Shown in pieces: positions 16,508 through 24,930 of a DNA stretch of 64,000 nucleotides. Source of the stretch: Commensalibacter papalotli (ex Servin-Garciduenas et al. 2014) (GTDB lineage: Bacteria > Pseudomonadota > Alphaproteobacteria > Acetobacterales > Acetobacteraceae). Location of the stretch: the NCBI RefSeq assembly GCF_000527695.1, contig NZ_ATSX01000003.1:62001-126000 (forward strand), written 5' to 3'. Numbering within the stretch: position 1 is the first letter of the stretch; each line of letters begins with the position of its first letter. The notes beneath the pieces were generated by a model, which saw only the letters and a program-made list of their open reading frames with translations, was not told the origin of the DNA and searched no databases. A program made the translations under genes and the position numbers.

Positions 16508-17115
16508 TAAAATTCAACCCCTTTTTGTGCTTTAACGCCCGCTTCGAAATGATGTTTGACCAAATTCATATCTGTTACTAAATCCGCAACCTCTATCAGC
16601 TCTTTTTTGGCATTACGTCCCGTAATCACAACATGTTGCATAGAGGGTCTTTGACGTAATCCCTCTAATACAGTTTCCATTGCAATATAATCATAACGTA
16701 ACGCTATATTCAGCTCGTCCAAAATAACTAAAGAAACCTCTTCATCTTGTAAAAAACGTAAAGCAACTTCCCAGGCTTTGGCACAAGAGGCAATATCTTT
16801 TTCTTTATTCTGAGTATCCCAAGTAAACCCATCTCCAAGCGTATGCCATTGTAATAAATCAGGAAAATGCTCAGCCATTTTTCGCTCTCCTGTTTGCCAT
16901 TCAGGAGCCTTAATAAATTGAATAACTGCACATTTACGGCCATACCCTAGATTTCTGAAAAGGAGACCAAAAGCTGCTGTGGATTTCCCTTTACCCGTGC
17001 CTGTATGAACCATAACCAGACCTTTAGTCTCTGTTTTGGAAGCAACTAGCTCGGTTTGCAGTTCCTTTCTTTTTTGCATTTTCTTTTTATGGTGTTCAGC
17101 ATCATTTTCAGTCAT
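16507..17115 (-). CDS. cobO: Cob(I)yrinic acid a,c-diamide adenosyltransferase CobO
   Basis: CobO transfers the 5'-deoxyadenosyl group of ATP to cob(I)yrinate diamide, giving the adenosylated corrinoid. The 202-aa product has the P-loop HTGTGKGKSTAAFG near residues 37-50, VIQFIK, VILDELN and GRNAKKELIEVADLVTDM, all characteristic of the CobA/CobO/BtuR family. The basic N-terminal extension (HHKKKMQKRK) is normal. It is the middle gene of cobU-cobO-cobQ and starts 15 bp after cobU. Confidence 0.96.
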   Translation of the reverse strand: MTENDAEHHKKKMQKRKELQTELVASKTETKGLVMVHTGTGKGKSTAAFGLLFRNLGYGRKCAVIQFIKAPEWQTGERKMAEHFPDLLQWHTLGDGFTWDTQNKEKDIASCAKAWEVALRFLQDEEVSLVILDELNIALRYDYIAMETVLEGLRQRPSMQHVVITGRNAKKELIEVADLVTDMNLVKHHFEAGVKAQKGVEF

Positions 17116-17130
17116 TTTTTTTCCTTGGTT

Positions 17131-17634
17131 TTAGCCTTTAAGTTGCACCGGATAGCCTGCGATAATAAATGTAAATTTATCTGCAATTTTAGCAATTTCT
17201 TGATGAAGGTTTCCCGCATGATTGCGAAATTTCCTGGCCATAAAATCTGCGGGAACTATTCCCTGACCAACTTCATTACTAACAATAAAAACATCCCCTT
17301 GATAAGATTGTAAACACGCAACCAACTTTTGGATTTCATCTTGAATATTTCTATTATCCATCATTAAGTTGGTTAACCACAAAGTCAAACAATCGATAAG
17401 TATAGGCGTTTCAGTAGTTTTAGATAAATAATTAGCCATTTCGATTGGTTCTTCAATTGTAACCCACCCCTTCCCTCGACGACATTGATGATCTTTAATT
17501 TTTTTTTTCATCTCGTCGTCCCACGCCCTACCTGTAGCCAAGTAAATCCATGGCTGTGGATAGGGTATAAGTTGCGTCTCTGCATAATGGCTTTTACCAG
17601 ATTTAGCCCCACCTAAGATAAAATGAATCATCAC
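17131..17634 (-). CDS. cobU: Adenosylcobinamide kinase / guanylyltransferase CobU (CobP)
   Basis: A bifunctional enzyme that phosphorylates adenosylcobinamide and then transfers GMP to give adenosylcobinamide-GDP. The 167-aa product opens with the P-loop LGGAKSGKSHYAE, continues with YLATGRAWDDEM and DHQCRRGKGWVTIEEP (with the histidine that carries GMP in the family), and has VSNEVGQGIVP. It is the first gene of the cobU-cobO-cobQ operon; its promoter should lie in 17635-17747, shared divergently with the dehydrogenase gene. Confidence 0.95.
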   Translation of the reverse strand: MMIHFILGGAKSGKSHYAETQLIPYPQPWIYLATGRAWDDEMKKKIKDHQCRRGKGWVTIEEPIEMANYLSKTTETPILIDCLTLWLTNLMMDNRNIQDEIQKLVACLQSYQGDVFIVSNEVGQGIVPADFMARKFRNHAGNLHQEIAKIADKFTFIIAGYPVQLKG

Positions 17635-17747
17635 ATTCAGCTTATTTCTAATTTAATTCTATAAAATCACCCTACAATATGCCTATAATTCAATAACATT
17701 CAATGTGAATATTTAATTCTTCTTTAAATAATGAAAGCATTAACCTC

Positions 17748-18680
17748 ATGAAACCAGAAATTTTACAACTTGTTCCTATGAACCAATCTGTCCAAGAACA
17801 AGTCAATCAAAACTATATTAATCATATTGTTCTGGATGGTTTACCCTCAACTGATATTCTTAACAAAGTAGAAGCGATCATTACTAACGGAGTCATTGGT
17901 GCACCAACTGAGATGCTTAACGCACTACCAAATGTTAAACTCATCACGGTTCACGGCGTTGGTTATGATAATGTTAATACCGAAATTTTAAAGCAAAGAA
18001 ATATCAAACTCAGTATTGCTACCAATGTACCTACCCAAGACGTTGCCGATATGGCAATTGGTTTATTACTAAACGTTGCTCGCCAACTTAACCTACGCGA
18101 TCAGTTTATTAGAGAGGGAAAATGGGAAACAGAACGTTGTCATTACCAAGGAACCTCTATTTCGAACAAAAAAGTCGGCATCATGGGAATGGGTCCTATC
18201 GGCCGAGCCATTGCACAAAGGATCAGCGCATTTGATAATGAAGTCTCTTACACCGCACGTCATCAACATACAGACGTAAAGTGGAATTTTGTACCATCAT
18301 TACTGGATCTTGCTAAACAATCAGATATATTTATTATTGCCGCTAGTGGTGGGGATAATTCACGTAAAGCCGTCAACCAAGAAATCATCGAAGCTATTGG
18401 AGAACGTGGGTTCCTGATTAATATCGGTCGTGGCGTCACTGTTGATGAAGAGGCTTTGATCGAATGTTTACAAAATAAAAAAATTGCTGGTGCTGGCCTA
18501 GATGTTTTTGCTGATGAACCCCACGTCCCTCAAGCTTTAAAAGATCTATCAAATATCGTTATGGCCCCCCATTCTGCAGGGGCAACTTATGAAACCTCCA
18601 AAAATATTTCAATTAAAATATTAAATTCTCTAAATGATTATTTTGCAGGAAGATCGTTACCTGATGAGGTTAAATTATGA
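17748..18680 (+). CDS. D-isomer 2-hydroxyacid dehydrogenase
   Basis: A 310-aa NAD(P)-dependent dehydrogenase related to glyoxylate/hydroxypyruvate reductases. The nucleotide-binding motif is GIMGMGPIGRAIA near residue 145. The catalytic Arg, Glu and His lie in NIGRGVTVDEEAL, DVFADEPHVP and APHSAGATYE. Substrate preference cannot be read from the sequence. It sits inside the cobalamin region but has no known role there. Confidence 0.87.
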   Translation: MKPEILQLVPMNQSVQEQVNQNYINHIVLDGLPSTDILNKVEAIITNGVIGAPTEMLNALPNVKLITVHGVGYDNVNTEILKQRNIKLSIATNVPTQDVADMAIGLLLNVARQLNLRDQFIREGKWETERCHYQGTSISNKKVGIMGMGPIGRAIAQRISAFDNEVSYTARHQHTDVKWNFVPSLLDLAKQSDIFIIAASGGDNSRKAVNQEIIEAIGERGFLINIGRGVTVDEEALIECLQNKKIAGAGLDVFADEPHVPQALKDLSNIVMAPHSAGATYETSKNISIKILNSLNDYFAGRSLPDEVKL

Positions 18681-18785
18681 TTAACGCTATATCGTTAGCT
18701 AAATCCGTTAGGTAACTTTCATACGCTAATTCATACTGAGAATTTTCAATAATTATCTTTTTATACTGTCCATATAATATTCATA

Positions 18786-18823
18786 AAAATGCTGCTCATC
18801 TAAAACCTTACTAGCAGCATTTT
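18786..18823. terminator. Bidirectional terminator
   Basis: AAAATGCTGC (18786-18795) and GCAGCATTTT (18814-18823) form a stem between the converging dehydrogenase and hydrolase genes. The minus-strand side is followed by a T run, favouring use by the hydrolase gene ending at 18832. Confidence 0.75.
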
Positions 18824-18831
18824 ACAAGAGT

Positions 18832-19734
18832 TTATTTTAATATTGGAAGTTGATCTAACCAATTGATAATCGTGGATTGTAAAGCAATACGATGATCATT
18901 ATAGCCATGATTGGTAGGAATATGAACCAAGGATAGGTTTTTATTTCCTTCTTCTTCGACTGTCTGAGCAAATTTTTGATCCCCTTTAGCAAAAGAATCA
19001 TTAGAATAAATAACCAATAAAGGTGTATTTTTAAGGCCTGGCGCGGCATTATTCATATCAAATTTTTGTTGGTTTTGAATAACCTCATCAGCCATTTTTT
19101 CAGGCGTTGTGTTCAATGTTTCAAAATTATCTGCCATCCAAGCCACTGTATCAGCGCGTTTAGGCGCAATAACAGCATTTCCCCCCATATTGGCAGCAGA
19201 GAACATCACAACACCCGCAATATTTTTTTCTTGGGCAGCAGTCATCGCAACAACCCATCCCCCCATACTATGTCCTGCCAACACAATTTGTTTTTCATTA
19301 ATATTAAATTTCTTTTGATTTTCAGGATTTTGAATAAAGGATAATACTGCTTTGGCATCCTCTATATTCCCAGCAAAACTAAAATTACCAGGGCTGCCCC
19401 AAGAACCACGATAATTAAAGGTTAATACATTCCACCCATTTCTTCGGACGGCTTGGGCAAGATCAAGATTTTTTTCATTCCCTGGCACACCGTGTAAAAG
19501 AACCATGGTGGGATGAAGCCCTTTACCAGCAGCCAGCATAAATAGCCCATTAATTTTTACATTTTGTGTTGGGATATGAACAACTTGATCATTCGCTGTA
19601 TAGTTTCTATCAGTTACAACAGGATCAGTATAAATGACAGAGGGTATTGTTTTCGCACTGACCGTGTTCAAACCAAAAGTGATCATACAACTACTAAGCA
19701 CAACAGAGTAAAAAGAATATTTTAGTAAGTTCAT
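18832..19734 (-). CDS. Exported alpha/beta hydrolase
   Basis: A 300-aa serine hydrolase with an N-terminal signal segment (YSFYSVVLSSCMITFGLNTVSA). The oxyanion region is LLHGVPGNEKNLD, the nucleophile motif is AGHSMGGW, and a late histidine lies in PTNHGYNDHR. It resembles the dienelactone hydrolase/BAAT-like family, acting on esters or peptides in the envelope. The substrate is unknown. Confidence 0.82.
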   Translation of the reverse strand: MNLLKYSFYSVVLSSCMITFGLNTVSAKTIPSVIYTDPVVTDRNYTANDQVVHIPTQNVKINGLFMLAAGKGLHPTMVLLHGVPGNEKNLDLAQAVRRNGWNVLTFNYRGSWGSPGNFSFAGNIEDAKAVLSFIQNPENQKKFNINEKQIVLAGHSMGGWVVAMTAAQEKNIAGVVMFSAANMGGNAVIAPKRADTVAWMADNFETLNTTPEKMADEVIQNQQKFDMNNAAPGLKNTPLLVIYSNDSFAKGDQKFAQTVEEEGNKNLSLVHIPTNHGYNDHRIALQSTIINWLDQLPILK

Positions 19735-19791
19735 CGTAAATAAAATCCTAAAAAAATTATAATAAAGGTTAATAATATTGATAATCTATCA

Positions 19792-20193
19792 TTAGCGATG
19801 TTTTTTATGACACTGGTCGAAGCCAACTGCATATTTTTTATTATATGTTAATTGCACACGATGTTCATTCAAATCAGCAGAGTTATTCCATAAAATATGT
19901 TTGTTAACGTCATATTTAATCCATCCAATAGCCACTGATGTATTAGGATTATCTGGTTGAGAGATAACATCATAAACGACTTGGGCGCTAATCATATTCG
20001 GTTGATCATCATCAATCAGTAAATTGATCTTATCTTTCCCTACTTCATGCACTGGGAAGTTACTACTTCTGACCATCTCGGTAACATACGCATAACATTC
20101 TAGGTGCGGTTGTGCAAAAGCAGTTTGGTTCGTAACAAGCCCTGTGAAGATACTGAGTAATAAAATACAGCTATATCTTTTTATAATCATCAT
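19792..20193 (-). CDS. Small exported protein of unknown function
   Basis: The ATG at 20193 (with another at 20190) is preferred to a TTG at 20214, because GAG lies upstream and the signal peptide starts there (IIKRYSCILLLSIFTGLV, cleavage near AFA-Q). The mature part is about 107 aa with two cysteines (LECYA and DQCHKK). It is probably a single periplasmic domain. I do not recognise the family. It is transcribed away from the riboswitch region. Confidence 0.6.
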   Translation of the reverse strand: MMIIKRYSCILLLSIFTGLVTNQTAFAQPHLECYAYVTEMVRSSNFPVHEVGKDKINLLIDDDQPNMISAQVVYDVISQPDNPNTSVAIGWIKYDVNKHILWNNSADLNEHRVQLTYNKKYAVGFDQCHKKHR

Positions 20194-20258
20194 AAATATC
20201 TCTTTAAAAAGCAAATTTTAATCATAGTCTTTTAAAGAATTTACGACTATAACAATCT

Positions 20259-20412
20259 TGATGGTTCCTTTGGAATAATAGGGAATATAGTGTAATTCTA
20301 TAGCTGCCCCCGCAACTGTTAATAGTTAGTAACCTCTGTCATACCACTGAAGTTTTTACTTTGGGAAGGTTGAGGTTATGTCAATACTATGAAGTCAGGA
20401 GACCTGCCATCA
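20259..20412 (+). promoter_or_regulatory. Cobalamin (B12) riboswitch
   Basis: The conserved core is plain: GGTTCC and AATAGGGAA at the 5' side, GCTGCCCCCGCAACTG around 20312-20327, CCACTG, GGGAAGG, and the B12 box GTCAGGAGACCTGCC at 20394-20408. TGATGG (20259-20264) pairs with CCATCA (20407-20412) to close P1. It lies about 110 nt upstream of the Ni/Co transporter start, so cobalamin should repress cobalt uptake. Confidence 0.95.
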
Positions 20413-20431
20413 TTAATCGTCAACATGAAAA

Positions 20432-20453
20432 CATTGGGCGGGGTGCCTCAATG
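20432..20453 (+). promoter_or_regulatory. Hairpin downstream of the B12 riboswitch (possible expression platform)
   Basis: CATTGGGC pairs with GCCTCAATG (one bulged T) around a GGGGT loop, between the aptamer and the transporter start. No T run follows at once, so action on translation or through an alternative fold is as likely as termination. Confidence 0.45.
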
Positions 20454-20523
20454 CAGCAAAGATCTGTCACTGATGGTTCTTTTTCTTTCATAATGACATG
20501 AATATTACCGCAAGGAACTTTTC

Positions 20524-21558
20524 ATGTTTACTGCACTTAAACATCTTTTTGATGAAAGCTCGCCTAATTTAAAGGCGCGTATCATTACTATTTATATAAT
20601 CCTTGCTGTTATTAATATCGGCGCATGGATTTGGGCATTTATTGCCTTTTATGACAAACCTACTTTACTTGGGGTTTCTTTGGTTATTTATGGCTTGGGG
20701 TTACGCCATGCTGTGGATGCTGATCATATCGCTGCTATCGACAACGTTACCCGTAAATTAATGCAAATGAATCAAAGACCTGTTTCAGTAGGTTTTTTCT
20801 TTGCTATGGGGCATTCAACAGTTGTTTTTATTGCCGCTGCGTTGGTTGCTATTGCTGCCAGCACATTAAATAATTTTGGCAATTTTCAGAAAATTTCTGG
20901 CGTGATTGGAACATTGGTTTCCTCGGCATTTTTGCTTATTATCGCGATTATGAACATTTGTATTTTTGTTTCTATTTATAAATCATATAAACGCGTAAAA
21001 GCAGGAGGCAGTTATATCGATGAAGATCTGGATCTTTTATTGAATAATCGAGGATTTTTATCACGCCTATTCCGCCCTATGTTTAAACTAGTAACCAAGG
21101 GATGGCATATGTTTCCCCTTGGGATTTTATTTGGCCTGAGTTTTGATACAGCCACCGAAGTCTCGATGTTTGGCGTTGCTGCAGCACAGGCCACTCAAGG
21201 AGTGCCAATTGAATCCATCTTGGTTTTCCCAGTTTTATTTGCAGCAGGAATGTCTTTGATCGATACATCCGATGGTATTTTAATGCTCAAAGCCTATGAC
21301 TGGGCCTTTGTTAAACCCATGCGTAAATTATTTTATAATATGTCGATTACCTTGGTTTCTATTATCGTAGCGCTATTTATTGGTGGTATCGAAGCTTTAG
21401 GATTAATTGCAGATCAACTGGAACTTACGGGAACATTTTGGGATTGGATTAGTGCACTGGGAAGTAATTTTAATGATTTAGGTTATGCCATCATTGGATT
21501 ATTTATTATCGCGTGGATAATTTCTTATCTAATTTATAAACAACAAAATATAGAGTGA
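20524..21558 (+). CDS. Nickel/cobalt transporter, NiCoT family
   Basis: A 344-aa polytopic membrane permease of the HoxN/NixA/NicT family. The signature GLGLRHAVDADHIAAIDN near residues 57-74 contains the HAVDADH metal-binding motif. A second signature, LGILFGLSFDTATEV, lies near residue 198. A ribosome site (AAGGA) is correctly spaced. Control by the upstream B12 riboswitch and the surrounding cob genes point to cobalt as the physiological metal, which is inference. Confidence 0.94.
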   Translation: MFTALKHLFDESSPNLKARIITIYIILAVINIGAWIWAFIAFYDKPTLLGVSLVIYGLGLRHAVDADHIAAIDNVTRKLMQMNQRPVSVGFFFAMGHSTVVFIAAALVAIAASTLNNFGNFQKISGVIGTLVSSAFLLIIAIMNICIFVSIYKSYKRVKAGGSYIDEDLDLLLNNRGFLSRLFRPMFKLVTKGWHMFPLGILFGLSFDTATEVSMFGVAAAQATQGVPIESILVFPVLFAAGMSLIDTSDGILMLKAYDWAFVKPMRKLFYNMSITLVSIIVALFIGGIEALGLIADQLELTGTFWDWISALGSNFNDLGYAIIGLFIIAWIISYLIYKQQNIE

Positions 21559-21564
21559 TTTAAG

Positions 21565-21592
21565 ATGCAAGATAAAATTTATTATCTTGCAT
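21565..21592. terminator. Hairpin between converging transporter and cobJ genes
   Basis: Perfect 11-bp arms ATGCAAGATAA (21565-21575) and TTATCTTGCAT (21582-21592) sit between stops at 21558 and 21598. The T tract is weak. Confidence 0.6.
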
Positions 21593-21597
21593 TATCT

Positions 21598-22350
21598 CTA
21601 TGATTGTATTGATCTAGGGGTATAAAACCAAATCTTTTGATTAGTTTGTATAAGCTTACTATAACGACTGCCAATTAAAACCAGGGTTTGCATATTTCCC
21701 ATAGAAGCACTGGCCTCTTTTAAATTCGTAAGCTCAATATGCTCATTATCACGCGAGATCGCCTGACAAAAAGCAACAGGAATATCTAAAGGTAACTCTT
21801 CTCTTAAAAGATCAAGTGCAGTATCCAATTGCCAAGGTCTAGCCTTAGATACCGCATTATATAACGCAATAACAAAATCCGCCTGAGCTGCCAGCCGTAA
21901 TCGTTTTAAGATGATTTCCCACGGTTTTAAGTTATCCGATAAAGAAATCGCACAAAAGTCATGCCCCAAAGGTGCCCCCAACCGAGAGGCTGCGGCAAAC
22001 ATTGCTGAAATACCAGGTAAAACGGTAACCTCAATATCTTTAAATGAAGGATCACCATGTTCAATGGCTTCAAATACTGCACTAGCCATAGCAAAAACAC
22101 CAGCATCACCAGAAGATACCACACCAACCCTTTGCCCTTGTTGCGCCAATAATAACGCATGACGTGCACGATCTAATTCTTCACGATTATCAGAAATATG
22201 TTTAAGAATATGTGCTGGCACTTGCACACGATTAACATAAGGACCATAGCCAATAATATCTGTCAAAGTTGGCAATAAAGCCTCCACTTCTATTGTTTGT
22301 AAATTCTGTTCCCCAGGGCCCAAACCAATAATATACACATGTCCGCTCAT
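21598..22350 (-). CDS. cobJ: Precorrin-3B C17-methyltransferase CobJ
   Basis: CobJ methylates C17 of precorrin-3B with ring contraction, giving precorrin-4. The 250-aa tetrapyrrole methylase has YIIGLGPGEQ at the N-terminus, GYGPYVNRV, VSSGDAGVFAMAS and VLPGISAMFAAASRLGAPLGHDF, which is the CobJ/CbiH signature. It is the last gene of the cobN-G-H-I-J run, six bp after cobI. Confidence 0.94.
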   Translation of the reverse strand: MSGHVYIIGLGPGEQNLQTIEVEALLPTLTDIIGYGPYVNRVQVPAHILKHISDNREELDRARHALLLAQQGQRVGVVSSGDAGVFAMASAVFEAIEHGDPSFKDIEVTVLPGISAMFAAASRLGAPLGHDFCAISLSDNLKPWEIILKRLRLAAQADFVIALYNAVSKARPWQLDTALDLLREELPLDIPVAFCQAISRDNEHIELTNLKEASASMGNMQTLVLIGSRYSKLIQTNQKIWFYTPRSIQS

Positions 22351-22355
22351 GATTA

Positions 22356-23063
22356 TTATCCCGCAATCAGAATTAAAGAGAAATAAGGGGCGATACCTGT
22401 GAACTCAGATAGTGGCATAATTTTTTCTTGAACTTGGGTTCCCCTCTCAATATAGATCGCTTTATCATACATATTCGCTTCTTGTAATGCTTGCTTAACC
22501 TTGGATAAATTTCGCCCTATTTTCATAATAACAACAGCATTACAATAACAAAGTTTGGTAACCAGTTCTTCTGAGGATAATGTTGCAGGTAACACGGTCA
22601 ATGTTTGCTCATATTTCACAATAGGAAGTTGCGCATTACTCCAACACCCACTCATCGCAGAAATACCAGGTACAATATGTGTCGAATAACTGGGTTGCAA
22701 ACGCTCCAAAATATACATAGCTGACCCATAAAAAAGAGGATCACCCTCACATAGCAACGCTACATCTTGGTTGTTTTTTAAATGCTGTTCTATTATATCA
22801 GCACATTCATCGTAAAACAAAGATAAAGCCTGCTTGTATTCATTAGTTTTATGCGGAATTTCGGTCGTGATTGGATATTCAAAACGTAACTCTTGCTGCG
22901 TTGATACTATCATATCGTCAGCTATTTTACGAGCATGACCAACTTCACCTTTTTTGGCAAAATAAGCATAAAAAGAAATATAACGTAAAATTCGTTCGGC
23001 TTTACGAGTTACCAACTCAGGATCACCAGGCCCCATGCCAAGAATATATAAATGACCACTCAT
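22356..23063 (-). CDS. cobI: Precorrin-2 C20-methyltransferase CobI
   Basis: CobI converts precorrin-2 to precorrin-3A with SAM. The 235-aa tetrapyrrole methylase has LYILGMGPGDPELVTRKAERIL, LCEGDPLFYGSAMYI and VPGISAMSGCW. A post-motif pair NAVVIMKIGRNLSKV and YIERGTQ is typical of CobI/CbiL. The length is normal. It lies between cobH and cobJ with gaps of 3 and 5 bp. Confidence 0.94.
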   Translation of the reverse strand: MSGHLYILGMGPGDPELVTRKAERILRYISFYAYFAKKGEVGHARKIADDMIVSTQQELRFEYPITTEIPHKTNEYKQALSLFYDECADIIEQHLKNNQDVALLCEGDPLFYGSAMYILERLQPSYSTHIVPGISAMSGCWSNAQLPIVKYEQTLTVLPATLSSEELVTKLCYCNAVVIMKIGRNLSKVKQALQEANMYDKAIYIERGTQVQEKIMPLSEFTGIAPYFSLILIAG

Positions 23064-23066
23064 AAA

Positions 23067-23705
23067 TTATATTTCCTGTTTTTGAGCCAAAGCATTGATC
23101 GCTGCAACCGCCATCGCACTGCCACCTTGACGACCCTTAACAATAAGATAAGGAATTTTACCCCACTCTACCAAAGCTTCTTTTGATTCCATTGCCCCAA
23201 CAAATCCAACAGGAACACCAATAATTGCTGCTGGATAAGGAATTTTTTTATCCTCTAGTAAATTAATTAAATGAAACAACGTTGTCGGGGCATTCCCAAT
23301 AACAACCACGGCACCTTCTAGTGCATCTCCCCATAAATGAACTGCTGCTGCGGAGCGTGTATTTTGCAGTATTTGCGCCATTTTGGGTGTGTCAGGATGA
23401 TTGAGTGTACAAATGATGTCGTTATTTTGTGGCAGCCTACGTTTCGTAATCCCGTGTGCTACCATTTCTGCATCACAAAAAATAGGCTTACCTTGCTGTA
23501 AAGCTTTCTCTACTACCTTTACAACTTGAGGATGAAAGGCCAGTTGTTCGGTTATCTCAATACGACCACAAGCATGAATGATCCGCACCGCAATTCTCGC
23601 TTGATCCTCGGTAAAACTTGATAGATCAGCCTCATGGCGAATCGTTGCAAAAGATTGCTTATAAATTGCTTGGCCATCATGGATATAATCATATAAAGAC
23701 ATCAA
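23067..23705 (-). CDS. cobH: Precorrin-8X methylmutase CobH
   Basis: CobH moves the C11 methyl to C12 to give hydrogenobyrinate. The 212-aa product has the family pattern RIIHACGRIEI (catalytic His), FCDAEMVAHGITKRRLP, GNAPTTLFHL and PVGFVGAMESKEAL. A C-terminal GRQGGSAMAVAAINAL follows. It sits 10 bp after cobG in the same operon. Confidence 0.95.
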   Translation of the reverse strand: MMSLYDYIHDGQAIYKQSFATIRHEADLSSFTEDQARIAVRIIHACGRIEITEQLAFHPQVVKVVEKALQQGKPIFCDAEMVAHGITKRRLPQNNDIICTLNHPDTPKMAQILQNTRSAAAVHLWGDALEGAVVVIGNAPTTLFHLINLLEDKKIPYPAAIIGVPVGFVGAMESKEALVEWGKIPYLIVKGRQGGSAMAVAAINALAQKQEI

Positions 23706-23715
23706 ACAGCTTTTC

Positions 23716-24930
23716 TTAATGAGAATTACAGAATTCTGTTTGTAGCAAATTGAGTATTTCTGTCAATTTGAGATTTCGATAAGATGGTTTTTGATCTGCT
23801 TTCCCATTTAAAATTAAATTATATCCATCAGCCGTTGCACTCAACGTAACAGGATTAATTCCAGGGGAAGCACATCCTTTGGCACAACCCGAAAGATGCA
23901 ATATCTGTTTTTGATTTTTCCAAATAGGAATTAAATCAAAAACATCCCGCATCGTTGCTTGTTGTCCTTGTATACAAGAAGGTTTTCCAGGACATAAAGT
24001 AATATGCAATCTAGGGTCATGATCGTCTGTAATAAAGTTACCAAGCTTTTCTAAAGCCTCTTGTTCGCAATCTGGCAAAATAATACTGCGCCATGGTGTA
24101 AAACGCATAGTGCCATTTCCGTATTGCTCAGCAAAATTGGCAAGATCAGATAATTGTCCTGCATTAATCAATCCAAAAGGAACACCAATATGGACGAAAG
24201 ATATAGTCGAAAGTTCTACAAAACCTAGAGGTAGTAAATGTTGATCTTCTATATTTTTATAATAAATAGTTGGGTAGACACATTCTTTTAAATATTGCTC
24301 GGCATTTTGAGACTCTAATAAACGCTTGATTTGATGGTGAATACAAAATTGCATAATTTCTAAAATAAGCGGAACAAGCTGTTGTTTTTCACATAGGATC
24401 ACTTGTTCAAATTTTCCTAATTGAACAATCCATTGATCTTTATAAGCACGAATATTCACATCATTATAAATTTTTTGTAACCCATATTGTTCGCCCCCAG
24501 AGATCAGGAAACTAAATTTTCCTGTTAAAGGATGAATATCAGGATGATTTTGTAATGCAATTTGTAACTCTTGGGCAATATCATAAACTTCAACATGTCT
24601 TAATGGATCAATATCCCATAAAGGAGAAATCATAATATTACGCTTTTCTTCCATATTCGCCGTATCAGAACTTAATTGCGCTTTAATAACTTGGGGGATG
24701 ACCAAATCTATATTTTCGCGAGTAAACCCTCGTAATTGTAAATTTCCTTTTTGAGAAAGATTAATATAGCCATTGCCATATTGTTCGGATATTCCCGCAA
24801 CGAATTGCGCCTGATCAGAAGTAACCGAACCAAAAAAAGGTTTAATGCGACATAAAAAACCATCTCCTGTTTCCATCGGTTTAAATAATGAAGGACACCA
24901 TCCTCTACGAATATTATTCATCCTCTTCAT
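23716..24930 (-). CDS. cobG: Precorrin-3B synthase CobG
   Basis: CobG is the O2-dependent monooxygenase that forms the gamma-lactone of precorrin-3B, the hallmark of the aerobic pathway. The 404-aa protein has the sulfite/nitrite-reductase repeat layout, with GNGYINLSQKGNLQLRGF near residue 50 and GNGTMRFTPWRSI near residue 270. It keeps the siroheme/[4Fe-4S] cysteines in CPGKPSC and HLSGCAKGCASP. The 5' end overlaps the cobN stop region by 17 bp. Confidence 0.93.
   Translation of the reverse strand: MKRMNNIRRGWCPSLFKPMETGDGFLCRIKPFFGSVTSDQAQFVAGISEQYGNGYINLSQKGNLQLRGFTRENIDLVIPQVIKAQLSSDTANMEEKRNIMISPLWDIDPLRHVEVYDIAQELQIALQNHPDIHPLTGKFSFLISGGEQYGLQKIYNDVNIRAYKDQWIVQLGKFEQVILCEKQQLVPLILEIMQFCIHHQIKRLLESQNAEQYLKECVYPTIYYKNIEDQHLLPLGFVELSTISFVHIGVPFGLINAGQLSDLANFAEQYGNGTMRFTPWRSIILPDCEQEALEKLGNFITDDHDPRLHITLCPGKPSCIQGQQATMRDVFDLIPIWKNQKQILHLSGCAKGCASPGINPVTLSATADGYNLILNGKADQKPSYRNLKLTEILNLLQTEFCNSH

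Noticed and set aside
20259-20523. NiCoT transporter being a nickel importer for urease or hydrogenase
   Set aside because: No nickel enzyme gene lies nearby and a B12 riboswitch controls it, so cobalt is the better reading; not excluded elsewhere in the genome.
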